A stretch of DNA of 64,000 bases from an uncultured Lysobacteraceae bacterium. GTDB lineage: Bacteria > Pseudomonadota > Gammaproteobacteria > Xanthomonadales > Xanthomonadaceae. The notes under the pieces were generated by a model. That model saw only the letters and a program-made list of their open reading frames with translations. It ran no database searches and was not told the DNA's origin. The stretch covers positions 1-64,000 of the forward strand of contig CAKZGB010000008.1 of the NCBI GenBank assembly GCA_936911875.1, in the 5' to 3' direction. The position numbers and the translations under genes were made by a program. Shown piece by piece: positions 50,401 through 59,981 of this stretch. Position 1 is the stretch's first letter, and each line of letters begins with the position of its first letter.

Positions 50401-50958
50401 ATGATCAACGACATTAAAGCCGACGCTCAGAACCGCATGAAGAAATCGGTCGATGCCTTTCGCCAGGAACTGACCAAGCTGCGCACCGGTCGTGCCAGTA
50501 CCGCCATCGTCGATCACTTGCGTGTCGATTACCACGGTTCCGAAATGCCGCTGAATCAGGTGGCCAGCGTTTCGGTGAGTGATGCCCGCAGCCTGACGAT
50601 TTCCCCGTGGGAAAAGCAAATGGTCAGCGCCATCGAAAAGGCCATCATCAATTCGGACCTGGGTCTGAATCCGACCACGGCCGGCATGACCATTCGCATC
50701 AATTTGCCTCCGCTGACCGAGGAACGCCGCAAGGAACTGTCCAAGCACGTGCATTCGGGCGGTGAAGATGCCAAGGTTGCCATCCGCAATATCCGTCGCG
50801 ATGCCAACAGCTCCGTCAAGGATCTGCTGAAGGAAAAGACCGTGACCGAGGACGAAGTACGCCGCGCCGAAGATGACATCCAGAAGCTGACCGATGGCGC
50901 GATCAAGGACATTGACGAAGTCGTCAAGGCCAAAGAACAGGAACTGATGGCAGTCTGA
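50401..50958 (+). CDS. frr: Ribosome recycling factor
   Basis: A 185-residue RRF that splits post-termination ribosomes with EF-G. The family core L-R-T-G-R-A-S near residue 30, the L-N-Q-V-A-S-V-x-V and I-R-I-N-L-P-P-L-T-E-E-R-R-K-E-L segments, and the final helix I-K-D-I-D-E-x-x-x-x-K-E-Q-E-L are all present at normal length. Confidence 0.97.
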   Translation: MINDIKADAQNRMKKSVDAFRQELTKLRTGRASTAIVDHLRVDYHGSEMPLNQVASVSVSDARSLTISPWEKQMVSAIEKAIINSDLGLNPTTAGMTIRINLPPLTEERRKELSKHVHSGGEDAKVAIRNIRRDANSSVKDLLKEKTVTEDEVRRAEDDIQKLTDGAIKDIDEVVKAKEQELMAV

Positions 50959-50977
50959 TTTCAGAGTGCCGGTCTGC

Positions 50978-51721
50978 ATGGATTCTGATTCCGCCGCTAG
51001 AGTTCCACAACATCTCGCCGTCATCATGGATGGCAACGGGCGTTGGGCTCAGCGTCGTCGTCGTCCGCGTCTGTTAGGCCATCGTGCCGGTGCGCACGCT
51101 GCCAATCGCTGCATTGATTTCTGTTTAGCGCGCGGCATTGGTGCCCTCACCCTGTATGCCTTCTCCAGTGAAAACTGGGGAAGGCCGGCCGATGAAGTCA
51201 ACGGCCTCATGAAGCTGTTTTTACAGGCATTAGACAGCGAATTGCCGAGCATGATCGAGCGCGGCATTCGTGTGCGCTTTATCGGTGAACGCGAGCGTTT
51301 TAACGAGGCGATCCGTGAGCGCATGGAACTTGCAGAACTGCGCACGGCCAGCAACTCGCGTCTGCATTTGAACATTGCGGCCAGTTACGGCGGCCGCGGA
51401 GACATCGTCAATGCGGCACGCACATTGGCACTACAGGTGCAGCAAGGACTCCTCGCCCCGAATTACATCACCGAAGAGCTGTTCGGTCAGCAAGTGGCTA
51501 TCGCCGACTTGCCCGCGCCGGATTTGCTGATTCGTACCGGTGGCGATTGCCGCATTTCCAATTTTCTTCTGTGGCAAATGGCCTACACTGAGTTTTGGTT
51601 TACCGAAGCCCTGTGGCCCGAGGTCGATGAGCAGCTTCTGCAGCATGCACTCGATGACTTCGCCAAGCGCGAGCGCCGGTATGGGCTGACCGGGGAACAG
51701 GCCCGAGGTGAAATTCAATGA
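50978..51721 (+). CDS. uppS: Undecaprenyl diphosphate synthase (cis-prenyltransferase)
   Basis: A 247-residue enzyme making C55 undecaprenyl diphosphate, the lipid carrier for peptidoglycan and O-antigen. The motifs are H-L-A-V-I-M-D-G-N-G-R-W-A (catalytic Asp), L-T-L-Y-A-F-S-S-E-N-W-G-R-P, and D-L-L-I-R-T-G-G-D-C-R-I-S-N-F-L-L-W-Q. ATG 50978 is chosen over GTG 50966 because it leaves the usual short N-terminus. No strong ribosome-binding site is seen for either. Confidence 0.96.
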   Translation: MDSDSAARVPQHLAVIMDGNGRWAQRRRRPRLLGHRAGAHAANRCIDFCLARGIGALTLYAFSSENWGRPADEVNGLMKLFLQALDSELPSMIERGIRVRFIGERERFNEAIRERMELAELRTASNSRLHLNIAASYGGRGDIVNAARTLALQVQQGLLAPNYITEELFGQQVAIADLPAPDLLIRTGGDCRISNFLLWQMAYTEFWFTEALWPEVDEQLLQHALDDFAKRERRYGLTGEQARGEIQ

Positions 51722-51731
51722 GTCCGTCGAC

Positions 51732-52565
51732 ATGAAGCAACGCATCCTCTCCGCACTGTTAATGACGCCAGTCGCCATTGCCGTGATCCTGTTGGTACCG
51801 ACACCATGGTTCATTGCATTGGTTGCGATACTGCTGGCCATTGGGCTGTGGGAGTGGTTCACGTTGTCGGCAGTGACGGATACCTTGTCCCGCTCGTTGC
51901 TGGTTGCCGCCAATCTTGCTGTGATGACAGCCATGGTGTGGTCCTCCCGCACCGGCGCCGGCAACTCCACAGCGTTGTTTGAACTCTTTGTCTTGCTCGC
52001 CGCCATCTGGTGGGTGATCTCGCCGCTGTGGTTGCGCTTTAGGCAGATCGGCACCAATCACCACAGTTGGGCGCGCGTCGGTAAATTGCTGGTCGGTTCC
52101 GTTGCCACGTTAGGTGCATGGGCCGCAATGGCCTGGATTCACGGCAGCGAACCCATGGGCCGTCAATGGCTGCTGGCGGCACTGGTCAGCGTCTGGTCAG
52201 CCGACAGTGGTGCGTACTTTGCCGGCAAATATCTGGGCAAACACAAACTCGCACCCAACATCAGTCCCAATAAAACAATCGAAGGCCTGATCGGCGGCCT
52301 GATCTCCTGCATCGCACTTGGCCTTCTGTTTGCACTGTTCGCAGGCATGACGTCAGCGCAGGTTCCCAAAGTGGCGCTGGCCTTGCTGATCACCGGCGGT
52401 TTCTCTGTCATCGGCGATCTGGTGGAGAGTTTGCTAAAGCGTCAGATCGGCGCCAAGGATTCCGGCAATGTCATTCCGGGTCATGGTGGCGTGCTCGATC
52501 GTATCGACGGCGTCCTTGCCGCAATGCCGATTTTTGCCTTGTGCAAGGCCCTGCTGGGCTTCTGA
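51732..52565 (+). CDS. cdsA: Phosphatidate cytidylyltransferase
   Basis: A 277-residue polytopic membrane enzyme making CDP-diacylglycerol for phospholipid synthesis. The CDS signature is S-A-D-S-G-A-Y-F-A-G-K-Y-L-G-K-H-K-L-A-P-N-I-S-P-N-K-T near residues 155-182, followed by G-D-L-V-E-S-L-L-K-R-Q-x-x-x-K-D-S and H-G-G-V-L-D-R-x-D. Start MKQRILSALLMTP fits the family; a GTG at 51708 overlapping uppS is the alternative. It ends 2 nt before dxr. Confidence 0.96.
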   Translation: MKQRILSALLMTPVAIAVILLVPTPWFIALVAILLAIGLWEWFTLSAVTDTLSRSLLVAANLAVMTAMVWSSRTGAGNSTALFELFVLLAAIWWVISPLWLRFRQIGTNHHSWARVGKLLVGSVATLGAWAAMAWIHGSEPMGRQWLLAALVSVWSADSGAYFAGKYLGKHKLAPNISPNKTIEGLIGGLISCIALGLLFALFAGMTSAQVPKVALALLITGGFSVIGDLVESLLKRQIGAKDSGNVIPGHGGVLDRIDGVLAAMPIFALCKALLGF

Positions 52566-52567
52566 TC

Positions 52568-53749
52568 ATGCAAGCACAACGTATTGCTGTTCTTGGTGCC
52601 ACCGGCTCGATCGGCGCCTCAGCTCTGGATATAGTTCGTCGCCATCCCGACACGTTGCGCGTCGCAATGCTGTCAGCAGGAACGCGCGTGCAGGAACTGG
52701 CCGATTTGTGCCTGGAATTCCGCCCGCGCTTTGCGCACATCGCAGATCCCGCATTGCTGCCGGCACTGCAACAGGCATTAACTCATCATGGTCTCGATTC
52801 GATCGCAGCCGTTGCCGGTGATGAAGATCTTTGCGACATCGTGGCGTCAGAACCTTGCGACACCGTCGTCGCTGCCATTGTCGGCGCAGCGGGATTGAAC
52901 AGCACACTAGCGGCTGCTCGCGCCGGTAAACGCCTTCTGCTAGCCAATAAAGAATCACTGGTGGTTGCCGGTGAATTGCTAATGCAAGCCGCGCATCAGG
53001 GTGGTGCCACCATTGTGCCGATCGACAGTGAGCACAATGCGGTGTTCCAGTGTCTGGCGTCGTGCAATGCGCCCGATCAGGTTGCCAAGGTGACGTTGAC
53101 GGCATCCGGCGGTCCGTTCCGCGGCCGCACCAAAGCCGAGCTCGCGTCTGTCACTCCGGAGCAAGCGGTCAAACATCCCAAGTGGTCGATGGGTCGCAAG
53201 ATTTCTGTCGACTCCGCCACGCTCATGAACAAAGGGCTCGAAGTCATCGAGGCCCACCATCTGTTTGCGCTGCCGCCGGCGCAAATTGACGTTCTGGTGC
53301 ATCCGCAATCGCTGGTGCATTCTCTCGTCGAATTTATCGATGGCTCGACCATGGCTCAACTCGGCCTGCCCGATATGCGCACCTCGTTGGCGGTCGGTTT
53401 TGCCTGGCCCTCACGCGTGGCATCCGGCGTTGGTGGCCTGGATTTACTGGCCCAAGGCGGACAGCTGACGTTTGAACCACCCGACTTGGATACGTTCACT
53501 TGTCTCGCGCATGCCTTCGCGGCGTTGCGTGCAGGCGGCACCGCACCGGCGATTCTCAATGCGGCCAACGAGGTCGCCGTCGATGCCTTCTTGAACGGAC
53601 GGTTAAGCTTTCCCGGCATCGCAGCCGTCGTCGGCGATACACTGGAGGCCCTGGATTCCACGCCGGCAGAGCACATCGAGCACTTGCTGGAAACGGACCG
53701 GCAGGCACGCCTCATCGCGACCCGCCGGGTCGAGCTGACTGCCGCGTAA
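52568..53749 (+). CDS. dxr: 1-deoxy-D-xylulose 5-phosphate reductoisomerase
   Basis: A 393-residue NADPH enzyme, the second step of the MEP isoprenoid pathway. The N-terminal NADPH site is A-V-L-G-A-T-G-S-I-G-A-S (about 6-17). The substrate loop has L-L-A-N-K-E-S-L-V, P-I-D-S-E-H-N-A-x-F-Q with the metal-binding Asp and Glu, A-S-G-G-P-F-R and K-W-S-M-G-x-K-I-S-V-D-S-A-T-x-M-N-K. It feeds IPP to uppS just upstream; ispH is at 2.3 kb. Confidence 0.97.
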   Translation: MQAQRIAVLGATGSIGASALDIVRRHPDTLRVAMLSAGTRVQELADLCLEFRPRFAHIADPALLPALQQALTHHGLDSIAAVAGDEDLCDIVASEPCDTVVAAIVGAAGLNSTLAAARAGKRLLLANKESLVVAGELLMQAAHQGGATIVPIDSEHNAVFQCLASCNAPDQVAKVTLTASGGPFRGRTKAELASVTPEQAVKHPKWSMGRKISVDSATLMNKGLEVIEAHHLFALPPAQIDVLVHPQSLVHSLVEFIDGSTMAQLGLPDMRTSLAVGFAWPSRVASGVGGLDLLAQGGQLTFEPPDLDTFTCLAHAFAALRAGGTAPAILNAANEVAVDAFLNGRLSFPGIAAVVGDTLEALDSTPAEHIEHLLETDRQARLIATRRVELTAA

Positions 53750-53780
53750 TCCTTCTGCAACTGCGCCGAGTGTTTCCCGT

Positions 53781-55124
53781 TTGGAAGTAATCTCCTCCTT
53801 CTTCTGGCTCCTAGTGACCATGTCCGTCATCGTGGGTTTCCACGAGTTCGGACATTTTCAGGTTGCCCGTTGGGTCGGCGTGCAAGTCACTCGCTTTTCG
53901 CTGGGTTTTGGCCCGCGCCTGTTCTCCCGCACCGATCGCCACGGCACCGAGTTTCAGGTCGCCGCGATTCCGCTGGGTGGCTACGTCAAAATGACCGACA
54001 CGCGCGAAGGGGATGTGGACCCTTCGAACTGGTCGCGCGCTTTTGATCGCCAGTCCGTTGGCCGTCGCATGGCCGTGGTCGCCGCAGGTCCCGGCGCAAA
54101 TATCGTGCTGACCGTGGTGCTGTTCTGGCTGGTCGCCATCATCGGCACCCCGTTCTACACCGCCAAGGTCGGTGAGGCACCTGCTGCGCTGCAATCCATG
54201 GGCCTGCATACGGGCGATGTGATCACTGCCGTCGATGGCGAAGCCGTCACCGATGCCGACGCGCTCAATACCGAACTGCTCTCCGCCGCCATTGACCGTC
54301 GCGATGCCCTGCTTAGCGTCAAGCGCACCGACGGCTCACAGCGCACTGCGGTCCTGCCCTATTCCAAAGTGCCGCGCACGGCGTCCACTGTCGAAGCCTT
54401 TAACGCCTATCGGTTCCCGTTGGCGCACGAACTGGTGCCCGCCCTGATTGGCGCCCTGCCGGCCCAGTCGCCCAATCAGGGCCGCCTGCAAGCCGGTGAT
54501 CGCGTGGTGCAACTGAACGGCCAAGCGGTGCGCTACTGGCACGAGCTGGCGCCGCTGCTGCGCACCCTGCCGACTACGGCCACTTCGGTTCGGGCTGTCA
54601 TTGAACGCGACGGTCGCCGCGAGACGGTGGATTTAGCCCTGCAACGCACCCCGGAATCGACGGCGCCGAAGCTGGGCATCCAAGCCGCTGTCGTCGCGCC
54701 AAGCGCCGATGGTGTGCAACGCCTGAATCCGCTAGCTGCCATCCCTAAGGCCCTGAGCGACACCTGGGATGCGACCCGGATGATGGGCGATATGGCCTAT
54801 AAAGCCATCACCGGCAAGCTGGAATTGAACTTAACGGTGGCCGGCCCGGTCACTACCGCCAGGGTCAGCAATGCCGTCGCCCAGTCGGGTGCGGCGCAAT
54901 ACCTTAAACTATTGGCCTTGCTGTCCTTAAGTGTAGCGATCCTGAATCTGCTGCCGATCCCGGTCTTGGATGGCGGCCACTTGCTGTATTACCTTATCGA
55001 ATGGGTCAAAGGAAGCCCGGTTCATGAGCGAATCCAACGCCTCGGCAATGCCGTCGGCTTGGCACTGATCTTCAGCCTGATGGGGCTGGCGTTCTTTAAC
55101 GACTTCGTGAACAACTTCCGCTGA
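53781..55124 (+). CDS. rseP: Site-2 RIP metalloprotease RseP
   Basis: A 447-residue inner-membrane zinc protease that cleaves RseA in the sigma-E envelope-stress pathway and clears signal peptides. The H-E-F-G-H zinc motif is at residues 21-25, two PDZ domains lie at about 115-300, and the L-D-G-G-H motif with the third ligand occurs in the C-terminal membrane region. The start is TTG at 53781; the first ATG (53820) would remove most of the first helix just before HEFGH. It lies 31 nt after dxr and 34 nt before bamA. Confidence 0.95.
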   Translation: MEVISSFFWLLVTMSVIVGFHEFGHFQVARWVGVQVTRFSLGFGPRLFSRTDRHGTEFQVAAIPLGGYVKMTDTREGDVDPSNWSRAFDRQSVGRRMAVVAAGPGANIVLTVVLFWLVAIIGTPFYTAKVGEAPAALQSMGLHTGDVITAVDGEAVTDADALNTELLSAAIDRRDALLSVKRTDGSQRTAVLPYSKVPRTASTVEAFNAYRFPLAHELVPALIGALPAQSPNQGRLQAGDRVVQLNGQAVRYWHELAPLLRTLPTTATSVRAVIERDGRRETVDLALQRTPESTAPKLGIQAAVVAPSADGVQRLNPLAAIPKALSDTWDATRMMGDMAYKAITGKLELNLTVAGPVTTARVSNAVAQSGAAQYLKLLALLSLSVAILNLLPIPVLDGGHLLYYLIEWVKGSPVHERIQRLGNAVGLALIFSLMGLAFFNDFVNNFR

Positions 55125-55158
55125 TCTCCTAACTGCCTTGCTTTAACCGGACCCACTG

Positions 55159-57615
55159 ATGACGCGAACCACCAGCCGCCACCTGCTCTCTGTTGCCATT
55201 TGCGGCGCGCTTGCCTCCCTCACGGCGCCCGCCTACGCACAGACCATGGACATTCTCAACCCCACTTCGGCGGCCGCTGATACGGCCACGACTTTGGGTG
55301 CCGATGCCTTCCAGGTCACGGATATCCGCGTCGACGGTCTGCAGCGCATTACTCCAGGTACCGTGTTCACGTACCTGCCGATCCGCCGTGGTGACATGGT
55401 CGATCAGAACAAGGCCGGCGACGCCATCAAAGCCCTGTACAAGACCGGCTTCTTTGAAACGATCTCCATCGACCGTCAAGGTTCGATCATGGTCGTGACG
55501 GTGGTCGAGCGGCCTTCGATCAATAAGCTGACGCTGGTCGGCAACAAAGACATCAAGACCGAAGAGCTGACCAAGGGGCTGAGCGATATCGGTCTGTCCG
55601 AGGGCGGCACGCTCGATCGCCTTGCACTGGACCGCGTGACGCAGGAACTGACGCGCCAGTACAACAACCGCGGCAAATACAACGTCGAAGTGACCCCGAC
55701 CGTAACCAAGCTCGACCGCAACCGTGTCGACCTGCTGATTACCGTTAAGGAAGGCAAGGCCGCACGCATTAAGCACATCAATCTGGTGGGCAATGATCTG
55801 TTCTCGGACAAGCTGCTGACCAAGGAATGGGAATCGCGTACGAGCTCGTGGAAGAGCTGGTACAGCCGCGACGATCAGTACTCGCGTGAAAAGCTCTCCG
55901 GCGATCTGGAAAAGCTCAACAATTTCTATCTTGACCGCGGTTATATCGACGTGGCTGTCGATTCGCCGCAAGTCAGCATCAGCCCCGACCGTCAGCAGAT
56001 GTACATCACCGCCGGCATTGTCGAGGGTGAGCAGTACAAGATCAGCGACATCAGCATCAGTGGCGAAACCATTCTTCCTAAGGAAGAAGTCGAGAAATAT
56101 CTGTTCCTGCGGAAGGGCACGATCTTCTCGCGTCGTCTGCTCGAACTGACGCAGGATGCCATCACCGCACAACTCGGCAACATCGGTTATTCGTCGGCGC
56201 AAGTGACGCCCGAGCCGCAAGTCGATCGCGAAAACAAAACCGTTGCGATCAACCTCAAAGTCTCGCCGGGCCCTCGTATGATGGTTCGCCGTGTCGTCTT
56301 TAAGGGCAATGACCGCACCTCCGACGAAGTGCTGCGTCGTGAAATGCGCCAGTTCGAAGGCACCTGGTATTCGCAGGCGGCAATCGACCGCTCCAAGCTG
56401 CGTCTGCAGGGCCTGGGCTTCTTCGACGAAGTGAACGTCGAAAACAAGGAAGTCGCCGGCACCACCGATCAGGTTGACGTCGTCTATTCCGTCAAGGAAA
56501 CGCAGTCGGGTCAGTTCATGTTTGGCCTTGGCTATTCGCAGCTGTCGGGTCTGACCACGTCGATCCAGCTGTCGCAAAACAACTTCCTGGGTACCGGTAA
56601 CCGCATGTCGGTGCAGGCGCAACGCAGCTCGTATGAGCGCCGTTTCGACTTCTCCTTCGTGAACCCGTACTTCACGGATACGGGCGTGTCGCTGGGTTAC
56701 AACCTGTGGTATCGCGATTACGATTCGTCCTCGTACAACACGGCGCAATACTCGACCAAGAGCTACGCCGCACAAGCCGTGCTGAGCGTGCCGCTGACCG
56801 AAACCGATTCGATCACCGGTCTGTTCGGTATCGACTCGAACCAAGTGAACACCATCGACGGTTACACCCCGACGGTCATCACGGATTACATCAATGCCGT
56901 CGGACAGCGCACCTTCCACAGCTGGCGCGCCGAACTGGGTTGGGGCCGCAATACGCTGAACCATGCGCTGATGCCGACTGCCGGTACTTCGCAACGGATC
57001 TGGCTTGAAACGACACTGCCCGGCTCCACCGTCGAGTACTACAAGCTCAACTACACCATCAACCGCTTCTGGCCGATTTCACGTCACCTCGTGATCAACA
57101 CGCGTGCCGAACTGGGTTATGGCGACAGCTACGGCGATGACGTGACCCGTCATCTGTGCCAACCGTACAGCGACACCTGCACACCGCAGGCAGCCGGCTA
57201 CGTCAAGAGCGTGACTGCTTCGGGCCTGCCGTTCTTCGAGAACTTCTATGCCGGTGGTGCCTCGTCGGTCCGCGGTTTTACGGATAACACCTTGGGTCCG
57301 CGCGCACCGGCTTATGTCGGTTCCACTTACCTGCAGCCGTTGGGTGGCGCGTTCAAGACGGTCGGTTCGGTTGAAGCCTTCTTCCCCTCCCTGCTCGATT
57401 CGCCATCGGCTCGCTTCTCGGCCTTCGTCGATTTCGGTAACGTCTATCCCAAGTTCGATGATTTCGACGCCGGCCAATTGCGTGCCTCGGCCGGTGTTGC
57501 CATGATGTGGCGTTCGCCGATGGGACCGATTTCGATCTCGTATGCCCTGCCGATCCGCAAGGAAGACGATGACGATATCGAACGTCTGCAATTCACGTTC
57601 GGCGGCAACTTCTAA
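55159..57615 (+). CDS. bamA: Outer-membrane protein assembly factor BamA
   Basis: An 818-residue essential core of the Bam complex inserting beta-barrel proteins into the outer membrane. A signal peptide (1-28, TAPAYAQ) precedes five POTRA domains (about 50-460: F-Q-V-T-D-I-R-V-D-G-L-Q-R-I, R-M-M-V-R-R-V-V-F-K-G-N and others). A 16-strand barrel follows, with the conserved V-R-G-F motif of the L6 loop near residue 700, ending F-T-F-G-G-N-F. The skp chaperone gene that follows bamA in E. coli is absent; lpxD starts 3 nt after the stop. Confidence 0.97.
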   Translation: MTRTTSRHLLSVAICGALASLTAPAYAQTMDILNPTSAAADTATTLGADAFQVTDIRVDGLQRITPGTVFTYLPIRRGDMVDQNKAGDAIKALYKTGFFETISIDRQGSIMVVTVVERPSINKLTLVGNKDIKTEELTKGLSDIGLSEGGTLDRLALDRVTQELTRQYNNRGKYNVEVTPTVTKLDRNRVDLLITVKEGKAARIKHINLVGNDLFSDKLLTKEWESRTSSWKSWYSRDDQYSREKLSGDLEKLNNFYLDRGYIDVAVDSPQVSISPDRQQMYITAGIVEGEQYKISDISISGETILPKEEVEKYLFLRKGTIFSRRLLELTQDAITAQLGNIGYSSAQVTPEPQVDRENKTVAINLKVSPGPRMMVRRVVFKGNDRTSDEVLRREMRQFEGTWYSQAAIDRSKLRLQGLGFFDEVNVENKEVAGTTDQVDVVYSVKETQSGQFMFGLGYSQLSGLTTSIQLSQNNFLGTGNRMSVQAQRSSYERRFDFSFVNPYFTDTGVSLGYNLWYRDYDSSSYNTAQYSTKSYAAQAVLSVPLTETDSITGLFGIDSNQVNTIDGYTPTVITDYINAVGQRTFHSWRAELGWGRNTLNHALMPTAGTSQRIWLETTLPGSTVEYYKLNYTINRFWPISRHLVINTRAELGYGDSYGDDVTRHLCQPYSDTCTPQAAGYVKSVTASGLPFFENFYAGGASSVRGFTDNTLGPRAPAYVGSTYLQPLGGAFKTVGSVEAFFPSLLDSPSARFSAFVDFGNVYPKFDDFDAGQLRASAGVAMMWRSPMGPISISYALPIRKEDDDDIERLQFTFGGNF

Positions 57616-57618
57616 ATC

Positions 57619-58677
57619 ATGGTGGATTCGGGCAAATCGGATTTGCCGTTCCACTATGCTGCAGATCTGGCCGCCCGCTTTGGCCTTGAACTCAGCGGTA
57701 ACGGGTTAATTAAGATCACCGGCGTCGCACCCTTAGATCGTGCGGGTGCCGGTGATCTCTCGTTTCTGGCAAACAGCAAGTACTCGGGTCAACTCGAAAC
57801 CACTCAGGCCGGTGTGATCGTTATGCGTGAGGCCGATGCCGGCCGCCTGCCGGATGACGCCACGGCGCTGTTCGCCAAAGATCCTTACGCCGCGTTCGCC
57901 AAAATCTCTGCTCTGTTCGAGCCGGTTGCTGCATTCGATGCAGGCATCCATCCGAGCGCCGTGATCGATCCGACCGCCGTTGTTGATCCCGGCGCGATGA
58001 TCGGCCCGCAAGTGGTGATTGGCGCAAGGGCAACGGTTGCAGCCGGCGCACGCATTGGTGCGCAGTGCTACATCGGCGATGACTGCCACGTCGGCAAGGA
58101 CTGCGAGCTGCAGGCCCGCGTCACGCTGTGGCTGCGAGTCCGTCTCGGTAAGCGCGTCCGCATTCTGCCCGGCGCGGTGCTGGGGGCTGCCGGTTTTGGC
58201 TTGGCCATGGATCAGGGCGCCTGGCTCAATGTGCCCCAGCTGGGTGGCGTGGTGATCGGCGATGACTGCGAGATCGGTGCCAACACCACCATCGACCGCG
58301 GTGCCATGGGCGATACAGTGCTCGGCAACGATGTGCGTCTTGATAACCAGATTCAAATCGCCCACAACGTGCAAATCGGTGATCACACCGCCATGGCCGG
58401 CTGCTCGGCGGTTGCGGGTAGCGCTGTGATTGGCCGATACTGTCTGATTGGCGGCAATGCCGGGATTCTCGGTCACCTGACGGTTGCAGACCGCGTCACC
58501 ATTACCTCCAAGAGTCTGGTGACGCATAGCATCCGTGAGCCCGGTGAATACTCATCCGGCACTCCACTAATGGAAAACCGCGAGTGGCGCAAAAATGCCG
58601 CTCGTTTTAAGCAACTCGACGCCCTTGCGCGCCGGCTCGGTCAACTGGTCAAGTCCGGCAGCACTTCGGGCGACTAA
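57619..58677 (+). CDS. lpxD: UDP-3-O-(3-hydroxyacyl)glucosamine N-acyltransferase
   Basis: A 352-residue trimeric acyltransferase, the third step of lipid A synthesis. An N-terminal uridine-binding domain (D-L-S-F-L-A-N-S-K-Y) is followed by a left-handed beta-helix of hexapeptide repeats, and the catalytic His in Q-I-A-H-N-V-Q-I-G. A C-terminal helix (K-Q-L-D-A-L-A-R-R-L) closes the fold. It is 39 nt upstream of fabZ in the lpxD-fabZ-lpxA-lpxB cluster. Confidence 0.96.
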   Translation: MVDSGKSDLPFHYAADLAARFGLELSGNGLIKITGVAPLDRAGAGDLSFLANSKYSGQLETTQAGVIVMREADAGRLPDDATALFAKDPYAAFAKISALFEPVAAFDAGIHPSAVIDPTAVVDPGAMIGPQVVIGARATVAAGARIGAQCYIGDDCHVGKDCELQARVTLWLRVRLGKRVRILPGAVLGAAGFGLAMDQGAWLNVPQLGGVVIGDDCEIGANTTIDRGAMGDTVLGNDVRLDNQIQIAHNVQIGDHTAMAGCSAVAGSAVIGRYCLIGGNAGILGHLTVADRVTITSKSLVTHSIREPGEYSSGTPLMENREWRKNAARFKQLDALARRLGQLVKSGSTSGD

Positions 58678-58716
58678 ACGCCGGCTCACCACAGGCCCGG
58701 CCAAGGAAATACCCGC

Positions 58717-59190
58717 ATGACAACGCCTTCCACCATTGAACTACCGGTCACGATCGAAACGATTGAGACCTTACTGCCGCATCGTTATCCGTTCCTGCTG
58801 GTGGATCGCGTCACTGAATTCGAGCCGGGCAAACGCCTGTGCGGTTACAAAAACGTCTCCAATAACGAACCGTTTTTTCAGGGCCATTTTCCGGGTCACC
58901 CGGTCATGCCTGGCGTCCTGGTGGTCGAGGCCATGGCGCAATGCGGCGGCTTGCTGACGCAGCTGACTGCAAAGCAAAACGGCACGGACATTGCCGGACA
59001 GGAACAGCTGTTCTACCTGGTCAAGATTGATAACGCCCGTTTCTCGCGCATGGTCCAACCGGGCGACAAGCTGGAAATGGAGGTCGTGCTGAGCCGCACT
59101 ATCCGCAATATGGCGTTGTATACCTGTAAGGCCTTGGTCGACGGCGAACTCGCTGCGTCGGCCGATGTGCTGTGTGCCCGCGCCAGCTGA
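58717..59190 (+). CDS. fabZ: 3-hydroxyacyl-ACP dehydratase FabZ
   Basis: A 157-residue hotdog dehydratase of fatty-acid synthesis. The active-site His is in G-H-F-P-G-H-P-V-M-P-G and the Glu in V-V-E-A-M-A-Q. H-R-Y-P-F-L-L-V-D-R-V is the family start. It competes with lipid A synthesis for 3-hydroxyacyl-ACP, which explains its conserved place among lpx genes. It stops 2 nt before lpxA. Confidence 0.97.
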   Translation: MTTPSTIELPVTIETIETLLPHRYPFLLVDRVTEFEPGKRLCGYKNVSNNEPFFQGHFPGHPVMPGVLVVEAMAQCGGLLTQLTAKQNGTDIAGQEQLFYLVKIDNARFSRMVQPGDKLEMEVVLSRTIRNMALYTCKALVDGELAASADVLCARAS

Positions 59191-59192
59191 CC

Positions 59193-59981
59193 ATGGAACC
59201 GCTCATCCATCCCAACGCTGTCATTTCACCGAGCGCACGCATCGGCGCCGATGTTCGCATCGGACCGTTCTGCACTATCGGTGACGATGTGGAAATTGGC
59301 GACCGTTGTGTCATCGGTCCTAACTGCACCATTACCGGGCCCACGCGTATCGGGCAGGATAATGTTTTTGCCGGTCACTGCTCCATCGGTAGCGATCCGC
59401 AGGACAAAAAATACAAGGGTGAGCGCGTCGAGCTGGTGATTGGTGCCGGCAACTGTTTCCGCGAGTTCTGCACTGTCAATCGCGGCACGGGCGAAGGCGG
59501 TGGCATTACGCGCATCGGCGACCGCAACTGGTTGCTGGCCTATGTGCACGTCGCACATGACTGCATCGTCGGTAACGACTGTGTGTTCTCCAATAACGCT
59601 ACGCTGGCCGGTCATGTGGAGATCGGCAATCACGTCATCCTGTCGGGCTTCGCCGGTGTGCACCAGTTCTGCCGCATTGGCGATCATGCCTTCGTCGGTA
59701 TGGGTGCGTTCGTCAATGGCGATGTGCCGCCGTTTGTGATCGTTGCGCAGGAATCCTACTCGCGGCCGCGCGGTATCAATGCCGAGGGCCTCAAGCGCCG
59801 CGGTTTCGATGCCGAGCGCATTGCGCTGATCAAGCGTGCATATCGCAGCCTGTTTGTTTCGGGTGCCACGCTCAGTGATGCGCGCGACACCATCTCGGCA
59901 CTGCAAGCCGAGACAGGCAACTCCGATCTCAAGCTGCTGCTGGACTTTTTGGACAGCGCACAACGCCCTCTGTTGCGGTGA
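59193..59981 (+). CDS. lpxA: UDP-N-acetylglucosamine acyltransferase
   Basis: A 262-residue trimeric left-handed beta-helix enzyme that starts lipid A synthesis. The motif H-P-N-A-V-I-S-P-S-A-R-I-G begins the helix. The catalytic His is in Y-V-H-V-A-H-D-C-I-V-G, and the acyl-chain ruler region is A-G-H-V-E-I-G-N-H-V-I. The ATG at 59193 is preferred over a GTG at 59172 inside fabZ. It overlaps lpxB by 4 bp (GTGA). Confidence 0.97.
   Translation: MEPLIHPNAVISPSARIGADVRIGPFCTIGDDVEIGDRCVIGPNCTITGPTRIGQDNVFAGHCSIGSDPQDKKYKGERVELVIGAGNCFREFCTVNRGTGEGGGITRIGDRNWLLAYVHVAHDCIVGNDCVFSNNATLAGHVEIGNHVILSGFAGVHQFCRIGDHAFVGMGAFVNGDVPPFVIVAQESYSRPRGINAEGLKRRGFDAERIALIKRAYRSLFVSGATLSDARDTISALQAETGNSDLKLLLDFLDSAQRPLLR

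Noticed and set aside
55129..56994. A 621-codon minus-strand frame opposite bamA
   Set aside because: Antisense to a clearly identified essential gene; His/Arg/Asp-rich shadow with no domain.
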